Below are positions 15,636 to 25,038 of a stretch of DNA of 64,000 bases, in pieces. Source of the DNA: Bacillus sp. FJAT-42376 (GTDB taxonomy: Bacteria; Bacillota; Bacilli; Bacillales; Bacillaceae); NCBI RefSeq assembly GCF_003816055.1, contig NZ_CP033906.1, positions 3,658,001-3,722,000 on the forward strand. The letters run 5' to 3'. Within the stretch, counting starts at the first letter, position 1, and each line of letters opens with the position of its first letter. A program made the position numbers and the translations under genes. A model generated the notes under the pieces. It searched no databases. It was not told where the DNA came from and saw only the letters and a list, made by a program, of their open reading frames with translations.

Positions 15636-16124
15636 TTAAGCGTTCATTGCTTCCCATTCCTCTTTGCTCGGGCCGTACATTCCAGGCACTTTTAGACCAG
15701 CCTGTCTCATTAGTACCGTCAATTGTGCACGATGATGGGCCTGATGCTGAATAAGCAAATGAAGAACATCCTGAACAGACATCTCGCGGCCAAACAGGTC
15801 CATTCTTTCGTCCAGCTTTTCATCTGTAAGCTGCTCAGATACTCTTTTAACTAAGCGGCTGTTTAAAGTATTGTAAGTGTCGGTAATTTCCGCTGCCGAT
15901 TCAGGGCCTTTTTTTTGTAAATCCGGGTGTTCAAATTCAATCCCGATCTGTGAAGGGAAGTAATAGAGAGAACCCGTAATGTGCCATGCAAGACTGCCGA
16001 TGCTGTAGAGCCCCGGTGAAACCTCCTGATTCAGGGAATCATCCGTTAATCCATCCAGAACCTTTTGCGTTAATCCCGATTCATATTTCCATTCATTCAG
16101 AAAATCAGCTGTTCCTTTAAACAT
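15636..16124 (-). CDS. DinB-family metal-dependent protein
   Basis: A 162-aa four-helix-bundle protein of the DinB/YfiT type. The three metal-binding histidines are visible in LAWHITGS near residue 50 and in the QHQAHHRAQL segment near residue 135. Many relatives are bacillithiol or mycothiol-dependent transferases, while others have no known reaction; sequence alone does not separate these. ATG at 16124 follows AGGAGG at 11 bases; an upstream in-frame ATG lies before that site and adds an unlikely run of Glu. No clear operon partner. Confidence 0.85.
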   Translation of the reverse strand: MFKGTADFLNEWKYESGLTQKVLDGLTDDSLNQEVSPGLYSIGSLAWHITGSLYYFPSQIGIEFEHPDLQKKGPESAAEITDTYNTLNSRLVKRVSEQLTDEKLDERMDLFGREMSVQDVLHLLIQHQAHHRAQLTVLMRQAGLKVPGMYGPSKEEWEAMNA

Positions 16125-16249
16125 GTTTAACCATTCCTCCTCTTCTTCTCTTCTATCCATATATTTTTTATTGTATCACGGCATGGCTGCTGTAATCGCT
16201 GTTCAGCAGATTGTCTGAAAAAATTCTTATGAGGTAAATGGCACGAGAC

Positions 16250-18355
16250 TCAATTTTCAAGCCTGTCATTGACTTTCTTAAGCCTGTCCTTAATCTGTTT
16301 CATTTGGTCGTTCTCTTTTTTAATCGCCTTAAACAGTTCAATTTCCTGTGAAAGCTTCCATTCTTCCAGCTTTTCAATTTCTTTGCGATAATCCGCTTGT
16401 TTGCTGCTTGCTTTCTTTTGAACGGATTGGATAATCCCGCTAAGATCCATGTCGCTTACGATTTTGTCCGCGCCCCAAAAAAGGCGTTCTTTTGGCTGTT
16501 TTACAGCAGATTCCGCAATTTCCCTTACCACACTGCGGTCAAAATGGTAGCTGTACCATTCATCTTCTATTTGGTAAAACAGCTCATCCAATGCGGCCTG
16601 CCCTTCTCCCTTTTCAAGAGTTTCAATGATCTGGCCGAGCAAGGTTACGTTCTTTTGAAGCTCCTCATGGGCAAACACCGGCTGTGTTCCCCAATCCAGT
16701 TTCATTAAATCCCCTTGAGTCATCTGAAAAATGGCCATCATTTCTTTTTCCGCATTTGCCAGTTCCTCTTTATTCCGGTTATTTTCAAGATTGATGTTTT
16801 TCAGGTGTGCAGACAGTACGTCCGCCAGTGCAGTGGCTTCGGCCGTTTGATTTTTCAATTGTGACGGATCGATTCCTGCAGACTTCAGCTCGTCCTCTTT
16901 TATACTTTCAAGGAACCGGTTAAGCTTTGTACTGAAATCAATCGGCATGATTGGAAGCTGGTCCGCATAAATGACCATCGATCCATACAGCTTTACGTGT
17001 TCACCGAGGATATTCTGATCTGCATGTTCCGCATTATCAAACTGCGTATGATACAAACGGCTGAAGAATGCAGATCCTGAACGGTCATTGGCTGCTGTCG
17101 GCACCCCGGCAATCGAATAGCTGAAGTCGTCAGAACCGGTGCTGTTGTTCCCCGAAACCTTATATCCTTTTGGATACACATTCTGATTCACATCGGGAGC
17201 ACCCTCTTCCAGATACTGATTCACAAAACTGGTAATTTCATCATTCGTACTGAATCCATCTTCATCCTTTAGTTTAATTCCGGCAAACTCCGTATTCACA
17301 AACAGCCTGGAGTTCCCCCTCCATTCAGGATGCAGCTTATTAATCATATTCCAGCTGCCCACCTGCCAGTCAAAATAGGAGTTAATTGCACCGTATTCTT
17401 CTGCAGCATGGCCCACAAAATAAATCGGATGCTCCGGTTTATATCCGGAGTCTTTCATTGCCTTCGCTGTGCTGAGCATAAGACCGATGGATGCTGCGTT
17501 ATCATTGAACCCATCGAAATATCCGTCCAGATGGCCTCCGATGATAATTCCGCCGGTATTTGCTTTACCCGGAATTTTCCCTACGACGTTATAGCTTTTT
17601 CCGCCTTTTGAAACTTCGTTTCTGTTTTTTATATGAATGGGCAGTGATTTTTTCTTCTTCAGAAGCGCTTTAAGCTGGTCTCCGTTTCTAACCGAAACAT
17701 TCATCGTCGGAATGGTAACGGGTCCGGTAAAGTCAAATGTGTTTAGCGAATCAGGGCTGACCGTACCGTACGTATCCCGGACAATGGCGATTACTCCTGC
17801 GGCTCCCTCTTTTTTAGCCTGCAGCGCCGGGTAGTTGATCCACCAGTCGTTCTTCAGATCTATATCAATGAGAACAACTTTTCCTTTTGCACGGACCTTC
17901 TTATAATCCTCTTTCGTTCCCTTCCCCGCATAGATAAGGTCGGCACTCAGCCCCTTTTCGGATGTTCCTTTCGTAGCGTATGAAGCAAGTTTTATTTTTT
18001 TGGAGGGATGACCCTTGACCGTCATTTCTGCGCCCTTAAACTCCCATTTGTCTACCGCAAACGCTTCTTTCTTTACATCTGAAAGCCCGATTCTCAGCAT
18101 TTCCTGACGGACGTATTCAGATGCTTCCTGCTCAGCTTTACTCCCCGCTGTCCTCCAGCCCATCTTATTGCTTCGGAAAGTGGTTAGTTTCGAGGCGGTT
18201 TGAAATGCATACTCTTTATCTACCTTTTCTCTGAATTGATTCAAGGCAGACTCTGTCGTGTTCCCCGATTTCGCTTCAGCAGGATGCCAGAATGAAGGCA
18301 CGATCAGACAAGCGGCAAACGCCATTTTGCTGCATTTTTTCATGATCTCTTTCAT
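16250..18355 (-). CDS. Secreted M28-family aminopeptidase with PA domain and long C-terminal helical extension
   Basis: A 701-aa protein. Residues 1-28 form a signal peptide ending in AEA. Residues about 130-235 make a protease-associated domain. The M28 zinc peptidase follows: GGHLDGYFDGFNDNAAS near 275 (first His/Asp ligands and bridging Asp), HAAEEYG near 318 (catalytic and ligand Glu), NTEFAG, and YHTQFDNAEH near 433 (last His). Residues 455-701 are strongly helical and charged with no hit I recognise; ordinary family members end near 455. The start follows AGGAGG at 11 bases. It most likely trims extracellular peptides. Confidence 0.9.
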   Translation of the reverse strand: MKEIMKKCSKMAFAACLIVPSFWHPAEAKSGNTTESALNQFREKVDKEYAFQTASKLTTFRSNKMGWRTAGSKAEQEASEYVRQEMLRIGLSDVKKEAFAVDKWEFKGAEMTVKGHPSKKIKLASYATKGTSEKGLSADLIYAGKGTKEDYKKVRAKGKVVLIDIDLKNDWWINYPALQAKKEGAAGVIAIVRDTYGTVSPDSLNTFDFTGPVTIPTMNVSVRNGDQLKALLKKKKSLPIHIKNRNEVSKGGKSYNVVGKIPGKANTGGIIIGGHLDGYFDGFNDNAASIGLMLSTAKAMKDSGYKPEHPIYFVGHAAEEYGAINSYFDWQVGSWNMINKLHPEWRGNSRLFVNTEFAGIKLKDEDGFSTNDEITSFVNQYLEEGAPDVNQNVYPKGYKVSGNNSTGSDDFSYSIAGVPTAANDRSGSAFFSRLYHTQFDNAEHADQNILGEHVKLYGSMVIYADQLPIMPIDFSTKLNRFLESIKEDELKSAGIDPSQLKNQTAEATALADVLSAHLKNINLENNRNKEELANAEKEMMAIFQMTQGDLMKLDWGTQPVFAHEELQKNVTLLGQIIETLEKGEGQAALDELFYQIEDEWYSYHFDRSVVREIAESAVKQPKERLFWGADKIVSDMDLSGIIQSVQKKASSKQADYRKEIEKLEEWKLSQEIELFKAIKKENDQMKQIKDRLKKVNDRLEN

Positions 18356-18571
18356 TTTTATTTTTTCCTCCTCATTTCATACCGAGTTTTCTGTTTGTAT
18401 ACTTATTACTTTACCTCATAAAATCAGGAATTAAAGGGTTAATTTTCTTACTCTCTCTAAAAGCCGGCTGTCCGGCATCCGCTTTCTGTTCTTCTCTTCT
18501 GCGCATCTAAATCTGGTCCCTGTCTGGATGATCGAAAGAATTTTGCCCTTTCCAATTCTTATTCTGACCGT

Positions 18572-18600
18572 AAAAAAGAACCGGGCCTCTGCCCGGTTCC
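18572..18600 (-). terminator. Terminator of tcyP
   Basis: GGAACCGGGC pairs with GCCCGGTTC and is followed by six T on the minus strand. Confidence 0.88.
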
Positions 18601-18616
18601 TGATCCGCACTAAGGA

Positions 18617-20002
18617 TTAGTATACTTCTGCACCCTCAGCTCTTTGATTATTGTACGTTTCTGAATCAAGCTCTTTCGTAACCCGGCTTGCTACAATACC
18701 GGCAGTCATACTTCCGCTCACATTTAACGCGGTTCTGCCCATATCGATTAGCGGTTCCACTGAGATAAGAAGACCTGCAAGCGCAACAGGCAAGTTTAAT
18801 GTAGAAAGGACGAGGATTGCCGCAAACGTTGCTCCGCCTCCTACTCCCGCTACTCCAAACGAGCTAATGACAACGACGGCAATCAGTGTAAGGATAAAGG
18901 ATGGATCCAGCGGATTAATTCCCTGCGTTGGTGCTATCATAACAGCAAGCATGGCCGGATAAATTCCTGCACAGCCGTTTTGGCCGATCGTCAGCCCGAA
19001 TGATCCGGCAAAATTGGCAATCCCTTCAGGAACGCCCAGTTTGTTCGTTTGTGTACTTACATTAAGAGGCAATGTTCCTGCACTTGATCTTGAAGTGAAG
19101 GCAAAAGCAAGAACCGGAATGATTTTCTTTACATAAAGAATGGGATTCAAACCTGAAATAGAGATGATCACAAGATGGATAATAAACATAACAGCCAGTG
19201 CGATGTAGGATGCGGCGACAAATTTTCCAAGCTTTAATATGGAATCGAAATCACTCAGCGCTACAGTGGAGGTCATAATCGCCAGAACACCATACGGCGT
19301 TAAACGGAGAATCAGGGTCACAATTCTCATGACTACCGCATAGAAAGCATCGACGATTTTGGAAAATAATTCGGCCTGCTCTGGCTGTTTTCTTTTCACG
19401 CCTAAAAATGCGATTCCGATAAAGGCGGCAAAAATGACAACGGCGATCGTAGATGTAGGCCGGTTCCCTGTTAAATCAAGAAATGGATTGGCCGGCAGAA
19501 GCTCTACAACTTTTTGAGGGAATGTTTGCCCTTCAATTGCGCTGAATTTTTTCTCGAGCTGTGCCGCTCGTTCCTTTTCAGCTGTTCCTTGATCAATTTG
19601 AATCGCTTCCAGTCCGAATCCGTTTGCTGAAGCAATTCCGATGGCTGCAGAAATAGCGGTGGTTCCCAATAAGACGGCTAAGATAAGCGCGCTGATTTTC
19701 CCGATATTAGCGGATAGCTTCAGCCGTGTAAAGGCGGCGACAATGGAAATGAACACCAGGGGCATAACAATCATCTGAAGAAGCTTCACATAACCGTCCC
19801 CAACAATTCCAAACCAGTCAATGGATGAGATAAGTGCTTCTGATTCAGCCCCATAAGCGAGCTGAAGAACATAGCCGAAAACAATCCCGGCACCTAATGC
19901 GGTAAATACCCTTTTAGAAAAAGAAACGTGCTTTTTCTGCATGTAAAAAAGGCCTGCAATAATGAGAAGCAGGAAAACAATATTTAAAATAACAAAACCC
20001 AT
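18617..20002 (-). CDS. tcyP: Sodium/proton-driven L-cystine symporter TcyP
   Basis: A 461-aa dicarboxylate/amino acid:cation symporter (DAACS) most like B. subtilis TcyP, a high-affinity cystine importer. Visible features are eight or more hydrophobic helices, the re-entrant serine-rich loop AFTSRSSAGTLPLNV, and NGCAGIYPAMLAV; a glutamate/lysine-rich insertion near residue 150 is typical of TcyP. ATG at 20002 follows GGGAGG at 8 bases. A palindrome resembling the CymR box overlaps its promoter, so it is probably repressed when cysteine is plentiful. Monocistronic, divergent from tgl. Confidence 0.92.
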   Translation of the reverse strand: MGFVILNIVFLLLIIAGLFYMQKKHVSFSKRVFTALGAGIVFGYVLQLAYGAESEALISSIDWFGIVGDGYVKLLQMIVMPLVFISIVAAFTRLKLSANIGKISALILAVLLGTTAISAAIGIASANGFGLEAIQIDQGTAEKERAAQLEKKFSAIEGQTFPQKVVELLPANPFLDLTGNRPTSTIAVVIFAAFIGIAFLGVKRKQPEQAELFSKIVDAFYAVVMRIVTLILRLTPYGVLAIMTSTVALSDFDSILKLGKFVAASYIALAVMFIIHLVIISISGLNPILYVKKIIPVLAFAFTSRSSAGTLPLNVSTQTNKLGVPEGIANFAGSFGLTIGQNGCAGIYPAMLAVMIAPTQGINPLDPSFILTLIAVVVISSFGVAGVGGGATFAAILVLSTLNLPVALAGLLISVEPLIDMGRTALNVSGSMTAGIVASRVTKELDSETYNNQRAEGAEVY

Positions 20003-20039
20003 GCCTGTTTCCTCCCAAAATTTTCTTTTGACTTTTTGT

Positions 20040-20079
20040 ACTATAATACTATAATTCCAATCAGTCAAGTAGGAATTAC
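20040..20079 (-). promoter_or_regulatory. tcyP promoter with CymR-like operator
   Basis: TTGACT (20063-20068) and TATAGT (20040-20045) are spaced 17 bases on the minus strand. AATTCC and GGAATT, 13 bases apart (20053-20077), form an inverted repeat across the -35 box and resemble the site described for the cysteine repressor CymR. Confidence 0.6.
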
Positions 20080-20226
20080 TCTTACTATGCTAATCTTATA
20101 TGCTATTTTTACCGGAATCATGCCTAAGTTTTCGTTTGCAGAAGATTTATCCAATCGCCCGGTACATGCTGCATTCGCCTACAGCCGGCATAAACTGGAG
20201 TATCTGCCTTATTGGGAGGAACTCTC

Positions 20227-21042
20227 ATGATCATTATTCAGAATAAAGAGATGGACTACAGCTCGCTCAAAAAGGAAGCAAAATCAGATGTGCAAAAAGA
20301 AATGATCATAAAAATGGATCAATATAAAGAAAGATATGTGTTCGTAAGCAAAGATCAATTTTCATTTGAATTAAGTATGAGAAGCCGTGTCATCGAAGCA
20401 GCAAGGACTTTAGCCTATAATGGAGCCCAGTTTGCGACCTTTGAGACGTCGATGTGCAATCCTGCACTGTGGATTTTGACTGAGAGGGGAGCCTTTATTT
20501 TAAGGCCCGGAGTTCCTTCATCGGCTGGAATAAGGGATATTTTTCAAAATGGAAGGCTTTATGCATTTGAATGCGCAACCGCTATTGTCATCCTGTTTTA
20601 TAAAGCAGCTTTGGACAGTTTAGGGGCGCAGGCTTTTGACAGGGTATTCAGAGGAATTATTCTGAGGGACTGGCGGCATGATGAGGACTTGAATATACGG
20701 ACACAGAGAGGCAATGACTATATACCCGGAGACTGTCTTTATTTTAATAATCCTGATTTTGATGCGCAGTATCCTCAATGGAGAGGTGAAAATACCATCA
20801 TGATGGGGAATAAAGAATTTTTTGGCCATGGCATGGGCCTAAAAGATGCCGACAGCGTCATTAAGAGTTTAAATGAGTACCGGTTTCCCGGCTCTAAGCG
20901 CTCTGCGTATCTTTTATCCCAAACAACAAGACCGGACTTTAAATATTTATATTTCTTCAGCCCGGCCAACAGCGGATTGCCTGTCTACTATCAAAACAGA
21001 ACGATCGTCTCGCGGATCGGAAGCTCTACAGCAGCCGTATAA
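20227..21042 (+). CDS. tgl: Spore coat protein-glutamine gamma-glutamyltransferase
   Basis: Transglutaminase that cross-links spore coat proteins through glutamyl-lysine bonds during late sporulation. The 271-aa protein has the catalytic cysteine in YAFECATAIVILFY (near residue 121), the GDCLYFNNPDFD segment and the C-terminal RSAYLLSQTTRPD found in B. subtilis Tgl. It is about 25 residues longer at the C-terminus than the 245-aa B. subtilis enzyme. ATG at 20227 follows GGGAGGA at 7 bases. It ends 2 bases from the converging gene at 21045, with no terminator between them. Confidence 0.95.
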   Translation: MIIIQNKEMDYSSLKKEAKSDVQKEMIIKMDQYKERYVFVSKDQFSFELSMRSRVIEAARTLAYNGAQFATFETSMCNPALWILTERGAFILRPGVPSSAGIRDIFQNGRLYAFECATAIVILFYKAALDSLGAQAFDRVFRGIILRDWRHDEDLNIRTQRGNDYIPGDCLYFNNPDFDAQYPQWRGENTIMMGNKEFFGHGMGLKDADSVIKSLNEYRFPGSKRSAYLLSQTTRPDFKYLYFFSPANSGLPVYYQNRTIVSRIGSSTAAV

Positions 21043-21044
21043 TC

Positions 21045-21305
21045 TTACTCTGACTCAGAGGGCTGCTTAAATGCCCTCCTGCGCTTATACCAGGCTTCCA
21101 ATCCAAAATGCTTGTTCACAAGCCATTCCATGTGTTCTAGATCAGCCCGTTCTACAATGGGATCACGGTCGTCCCATTTTACATAGCGTACAAAGAAGTA
21201 ATTCTTAATTGGACAGAGGAGCACTCTTGAATGCGGGAAAGGGGAAAAAACAAATTCGACATTGCCTCTCTTTTTATAAGCATAATTCACAATTTCCAAA
21301 TTCAT
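21045..21305 (-). CDS. Hypothetical protein, 86 aa
   Basis: A basic cytoplasmic protein with many aromatic residues (NYAYKKRGNVEF, NYFFVRYVKWDDRDP, WYKRRRAF). I do not recognise the family. The frame has Bacillus-like codon use, GAAGAGGG just upstream of the ATG (a GTG one codon earlier is also possible), and it converges on tgl with a 2-base gap. It is followed upstream by yugU on the same strand, 59 bases away, so both could be in one transcript. Confidence 0.6.
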   Translation of the reverse strand: MNLEIVNYAYKKRGNVEFVFSPFPHSRVLLCPIKNYFFVRYVKWDDRDPIVERADLEHMEWLVNKHFGLEAWYKRRRAFKQPSESE

Positions 21306-21364
21306 CACCCTCTTCAGTGTATGACACTATGCGCAGAATTCAAATGTGAATGTGCTGGAAACAG

Positions 21365-21763
21365 TCAATCACCTCTTATTTTCACTATAACCTCACGGGT
21401 CCTCGGGCCATCAAATTCGCAGAAATAGATCCCTTGCCATCTCCCCAGTACGAGCTGCCCGTCTTCGATCAGGATTTGTTCAGACGCTCCAACGGTACTT
21501 GCCTTTAAATGGGCAGCCGTGTTTCCTTCCATATGGCGATCTGAATCCATTTCCCAGGGGTAGACTTGCCGAAGGCGTTCAATCATATCCCTCCTCACGT
21601 CGGGATCGGCATTTTCATTAATGGTAATTCCAGCAGTTGTATGAGGGCAATAGACAAAGACAAACCCCGTTTCGATTCCAGAGTTCGTAACCTCCCTCTG
21701 AACAAGCTCTGTAATATCCTTAAACTCATCATGTTTTGCTGTTTGGATAGAGTGTTTAATCAT
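21365..21763 (-). CDS. yugU: YjbQ/UPF0047 family protein (YugU-like)
   Basis: A 132-aa protein of the UPF0047 family. It carries the motifs CPHTTAGITINENADPDV and GNTAAHLKAS with the three conserved histidines, and ends with FCEFDGPRTREVIVKI. Members have a reported thiamine phosphate synthase side activity, but the physiological role is unclear. ATG at 21763 follows AAGGAG at 8 bases. Given the thiazole operon 17 kb away this link is tempting but not shown. Confidence 0.9.
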   Translation of the reverse strand: MIKHSIQTAKHDEFKDITELVQREVTNSGIETGFVFVYCPHTTAGITINENADPDVRRDMIERLRQVYPWEMDSDRHMEGNTAAHLKASTVGASEQILIEDGQLVLGRWQGIYFCEFDGPRTREVIVKIRGD

Positions 21764-21863
21764 AGCAGCAGCTCCTTTTTTGCTTTATCAAACCGTTTTC
21801 TTATCCATATCACCAATCCTTTTATCTTAAACCAAAAGAGGAGAGCGATCGTTTTAAAATTAT

Positions 21864-21951
21864 GCTCTGTTAAACTGGGCTGCTGGTTTCCGTTGCAGGC
21901 GCTCGCTTCAATCAACTGGTGTTAAAAATCAACATCAGGCTTTAACAGAGC
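21864..21951 (+). repeat. MITE-like element, copy E (short form)
   Basis: Starts GCTCTGTTAAACTGGGCTG and ends GGCTTTAACAGAGC, the best-preserved terminal inverted repeat. Flanks TAAAATTAT and TAAAATGAA agree at 7 of 9 bases. Together with the hairpin at 21982-22019 it fills the 358-base gap between yugU and the sensor kinase. Confidence 0.82.
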
Positions 21952-21981
21952 CTAAAATGAAAAGAGGAGCAAATAATTGAA

Positions 21982-22019
21982 CCCCCCCGGAGCACTTCGT
22001 GTATGCGCATCCAGGGGGG
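21982..22019 (-). terminator. GC-rich hairpin downstream of the signalling operon
   Basis: CCCCCCTGGA and TCCGGGGGGG pair on the minus strand, about 100 bases after the kinase stop. The following tract is only moderately T-rich, so terminator strength is uncertain. Confidence 0.55.
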
Positions 22020-22121
22020 CTGTATTTAACATGTAATTTAAAACAATCTTGGTACAGGCTGATTGGAGCGAAATCCCCCTAACAAACGAAAGCAGAAAAG
22101 GCATGAAGTTTCAAATCGGAC

Positions 22122-25037
22122 TTATTGGACAGCCCCCTCTATTTCATCTGTTTCATCTGCGGGAATCAGAATCTGACCATTTAAATCCCGCTGCAGCAGA
22201 GTCTGGAGAATCAGCTTTGATAAAAGACTGGGCTGATAAGGTTTAATCAGATAATCCCTAGCTCCGAGTTGAATGCCTTTTTCTTTTTCTTCAAGTGCTG
22301 AGGATATAAAAATGGGAACGTGCTTCATTTTTTCACATCTTTTTACTTCCTCGAGCAAATCCCATCCGGTATAGGAAGGATCATCAAGCATAATATCGAG
22401 AACCACGGCATCCGGACGCTGTTCACCGATGTGTCTAATGGCTTCTTTGCCATTTGTGAAAATTTCAACCTTGAAGCGGCTTTCTTCGAGTTCTGCTTTG
22501 AGAAGGTTTGCAAGATTCAAGTCATCTTCAATGATTATGACATGGTTATAGGCATGATCGGTATCCTCTTCCGAATTTGGCTCATTCTCTATTTGGATGA
22601 CGAGCGGAAGGCGGACTGTAAATACACTGCCTTTTCCAAGCTCGGATTGAACACTGATTGTTCCTTCATGCGCTTTGACGATTTCTTTTGCAATAGCGAG
22701 CCCGAGACCCGTTCCTCCGATTCGGCGGCGGTCGGAGTTATCCACCCTGTAAAATTTATTAAATAATTTATCCATCGCTTCTTTCGGAATGCCTAATCCT
22801 TCATCTTTGATGGAAATGTTCAAATATTGTTCTTCTTCGAATAATCGAATTTCAATGCTGCCTCCGTTTGGAGAATATTTAATCGCGTTGCTGATTAGAT
22901 TGCTGAAAACTTGCGAGAGTTTATCTTTATCTCCAAGCACAATGGTTTGCTCAGTGAGACGCTCAATCCTTATGGCATGGTTTCGGGTTTGAATTTCCTG
23001 CAGCTCTGCGAGTTGCTTCAAAATTGGAAACAGATCATCGTATTTTTTTTCATACGTCTGTTTTCCCGCTTCCATCCTCTGAACATCCAAAAAGTCATTT
23101 ATCAGTGCCGTAAGCCGCTTTGCCTCTTGAAAAATTGTCGTTAAATACTTTTTTTGTCTTTCCGGCTTCAGTTCTTTATGAAGCATTAACTCAGTAAATC
23201 CCAATACACTTGCAAGCGGAGTCCGAAGTTCGTGGCTCACGGTGCTTACAAATTCCGACTTCATTTTGTCCACTTCATATTCCCTTGTAATGTCACGGTG
23301 AACGATCACGGTTCCAATTCGGTGATCCATCCGGTAAAGAGGCTCTACATATACTTTTATTACCTTCGTTTCATTGTCTCCGCGGAGCACGTATTGGAAA
23401 GGTTCATTATCTTTTCCTTTTGCTTCTGCAAAAACTGCCTGCTGAAAGAAGTGGCGGAATTCTGCCTGGTTTTCTACATTCGGCTCAAACAGGGACATCC
23501 ACTGACTGAACTGGGAACGTTCAGCCGGCTGCTCCTTCCAGTCATGAATGATTTCATGCATCGTTTTATTCATGAGCAGAATCGTTCCCCGTGTATCAAC
23601 GAGCTGAATGCCTTCATGGACAGTATTCATAATGTCCCGGTTAAGCTGTCTTTCTTCCTCTGTCTGCTCATATAATTTAATTTTTTCGAGGGAAATCGAG
23701 ATGTTTTTGGCCAGGGCCATATAACTGTTCATTTCTTCCTGAGAGAAATCTCCGGAATACCTTGTAAACAGCAGGACCGCTTCCAGTTCATCATTTGATG
23801 AGAAAACCGGCAAAAACAGATCATAGCAAAACATGTGTTCGATGTGGTACCCTTTTTCTATTGGCTCCATCCCTCTTTTGACTGTAAACGGCTTCCTCAT
23901 TTCCTTTAATTTACTCACGAATCCGGAATGAAGGTTTTTAAGGAATTGTTCTTCCTCTAAAGCTGCCGCACCGGAAGATGCATGATCCTGATTCGGGTTC
24001 ATCAAGACAATCATTGCTTTATCAGCCCGGGCAATCGGCGCAAGGGAATCGATGATGCTTTTTAGCAGTTCTTCTTTATTGAGCGTATTGGACATTCCAT
24101 TGATCAGTTCATTTCTGAGCTTCAGCTGATTTTCCCGGTCCCGCATTTGCTCCAATACTTCCTCAAGCTCTGCCTGCTGGGCCTGAAGCTCATCTTGCTG
24201 GGCAAGCAGCTCTTCATTCTGGGCACTAAGGTCCTGTTCCTTTTCATGAATACTGTAGCTCATTCTTTCAAATGCCTGATGAAGCACTCCAAGTTCATCG
24301 TCCCTGCTTGTCCTGTTTTCAAACAGAACATCCTTGCCTGAAGCAATATTGCTGGCTGCAGCTGTTAATTCTATTAAAGGTTTGCTGATTCTGCGCGTTA
24401 ACAGCCTGATGAGGACAGACATGCATCCAAGAAGAAGAACAAGCAGGATGGAAAACCCGATCTGGCGGTTCTGCATCCCGCTAGTATATAACTCTTCATT
24501 ATCTTCAAGTTTCCGGTCCAGGCTTACACGGTAATTTTTCATGCTCGTTTGAAAGGCACGGACATTTTCAGAACCTCCGCCCTGGATCGCAAGCCTTGCC
24601 ACACTGTCTCGGTCTCCTGATTCATACAGCCGAATAGCTTTAGGAGCTGTTTGTTCAAAATAATACTGATAAAAGCTCCGGGAAGCCTCATAGAAGGCAC
24701 GGTCTTCTTTCTCCGTAGCTTTCGTTGCAAATTCATTTAGAGTAAGCCTAATATTCTCCTGCTGTTTTAATGCATTATTTTTATAAGATGATTCGCTTCT
24801 GCCGCTGCTGAATGCGAAATACGCCCTGAATTCAGAAATGGCCAGATTAAACCCATAATCCAATTCAATGGCCAGGTTCTCCTTCTCATTGAGTCTCTTA
24901 TTTCTATCACTGAATGAAGCTGTAGCTTTATTCTGGACAATTAAAAACACGGCGAACAGCAGAGCGAATATAAGCAAAATGGAGATGGTTAAAAAACTGA
25001 ATTGCCTCGTCAGGCTTTTTTTTGCTGATTTTTTCAT
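22122..25037 (-). CDS. Hybrid sensor histidine kinase (HAMP-GAF-PAS-HisKA-HATPase-REC)
   Basis: A 971-aa membrane kinase. Two transmembrane helices (about 14-34 and 193-213) enclose an extracellular helical sensor. Then come HAMP, a Gln/Glu-rich coiled coil (275-330), a GAF domain, a PAS domain and the kinase core: SHELRTP with phospho-His near 600, the N box NLISNAIKYSPNGG, and GGTGLGLAIAKEIV. The receiver ends the protein, with its Asp near 881 in VVLDIML. It is last in a three-gene operon, 1 base after the response regulator stop. It probably relays phosphate to the partner receivers and so to c-di-GMP output. The signal is unknown. Confidence 0.93.
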   Translation of the reverse strand: MKKSAKKSLTRQFSFLTISILLIFALLFAVFLIVQNKATASFSDRNKRLNEKENLAIELDYGFNLAISEFRAYFAFSSGRSESSYKNNALKQQENIRLTLNEFATKATEKEDRAFYEASRSFYQYYFEQTAPKAIRLYESGDRDSVARLAIQGGGSENVRAFQTSMKNYRVSLDRKLEDNEELYTSGMQNRQIGFSILLVLLLGCMSVLIRLLTRRISKPLIELTAAASNIASGKDVLFENRTSRDDELGVLHQAFERMSYSIHEKEQDLSAQNEELLAQQDELQAQQAELEEVLEQMRDRENQLKLRNELINGMSNTLNKEELLKSIIDSLAPIARADKAMIVLMNPNQDHASSGAAALEEEQFLKNLHSGFVSKLKEMRKPFTVKRGMEPIEKGYHIEHMFCYDLFLPVFSSNDELEAVLLFTRYSGDFSQEEMNSYMALAKNISISLEKIKLYEQTEEERQLNRDIMNTVHEGIQLVDTRGTILLMNKTMHEIIHDWKEQPAERSQFSQWMSLFEPNVENQAEFRHFFQQAVFAEAKGKDNEPFQYVLRGDNETKVIKVYVEPLYRMDHRIGTVIVHRDITREYEVDKMKSEFVSTVSHELRTPLASVLGFTELMLHKELKPERQKKYLTTIFQEAKRLTALINDFLDVQRMEAGKQTYEKKYDDLFPILKQLAELQEIQTRNHAIRIERLTEQTIVLGDKDKLSQVFSNLISNAIKYSPNGGSIEIRLFEEEQYLNISIKDEGLGIPKEAMDKLFNKFYRVDNSDRRRIGGTGLGLAIAKEIVKAHEGTISVQSELGKGSVFTVRLPLVIQIENEPNSEEDTDHAYNHVIIIEDDLNLANLLKAELEESRFKVEIFTNGKEAIRHIGEQRPDAVVLDIMLDDPSYTGWDLLEEVKRCEKMKHVPIFISSALEEKEKGIQLGARDYLIKPYQPSLLSKLILQTLLQRDLNGQILIPADETDEIEGAVQ

Positions 25038-25038
25038 C

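Noticed and set aside
266..21763. A functional link between the thiazole operon and yugU as a thiamine gene set
   Set aside because: The genes are 17 kb apart and the UPF0047 side activity is weak evidence; no TPP riboswitch precedes yugU.
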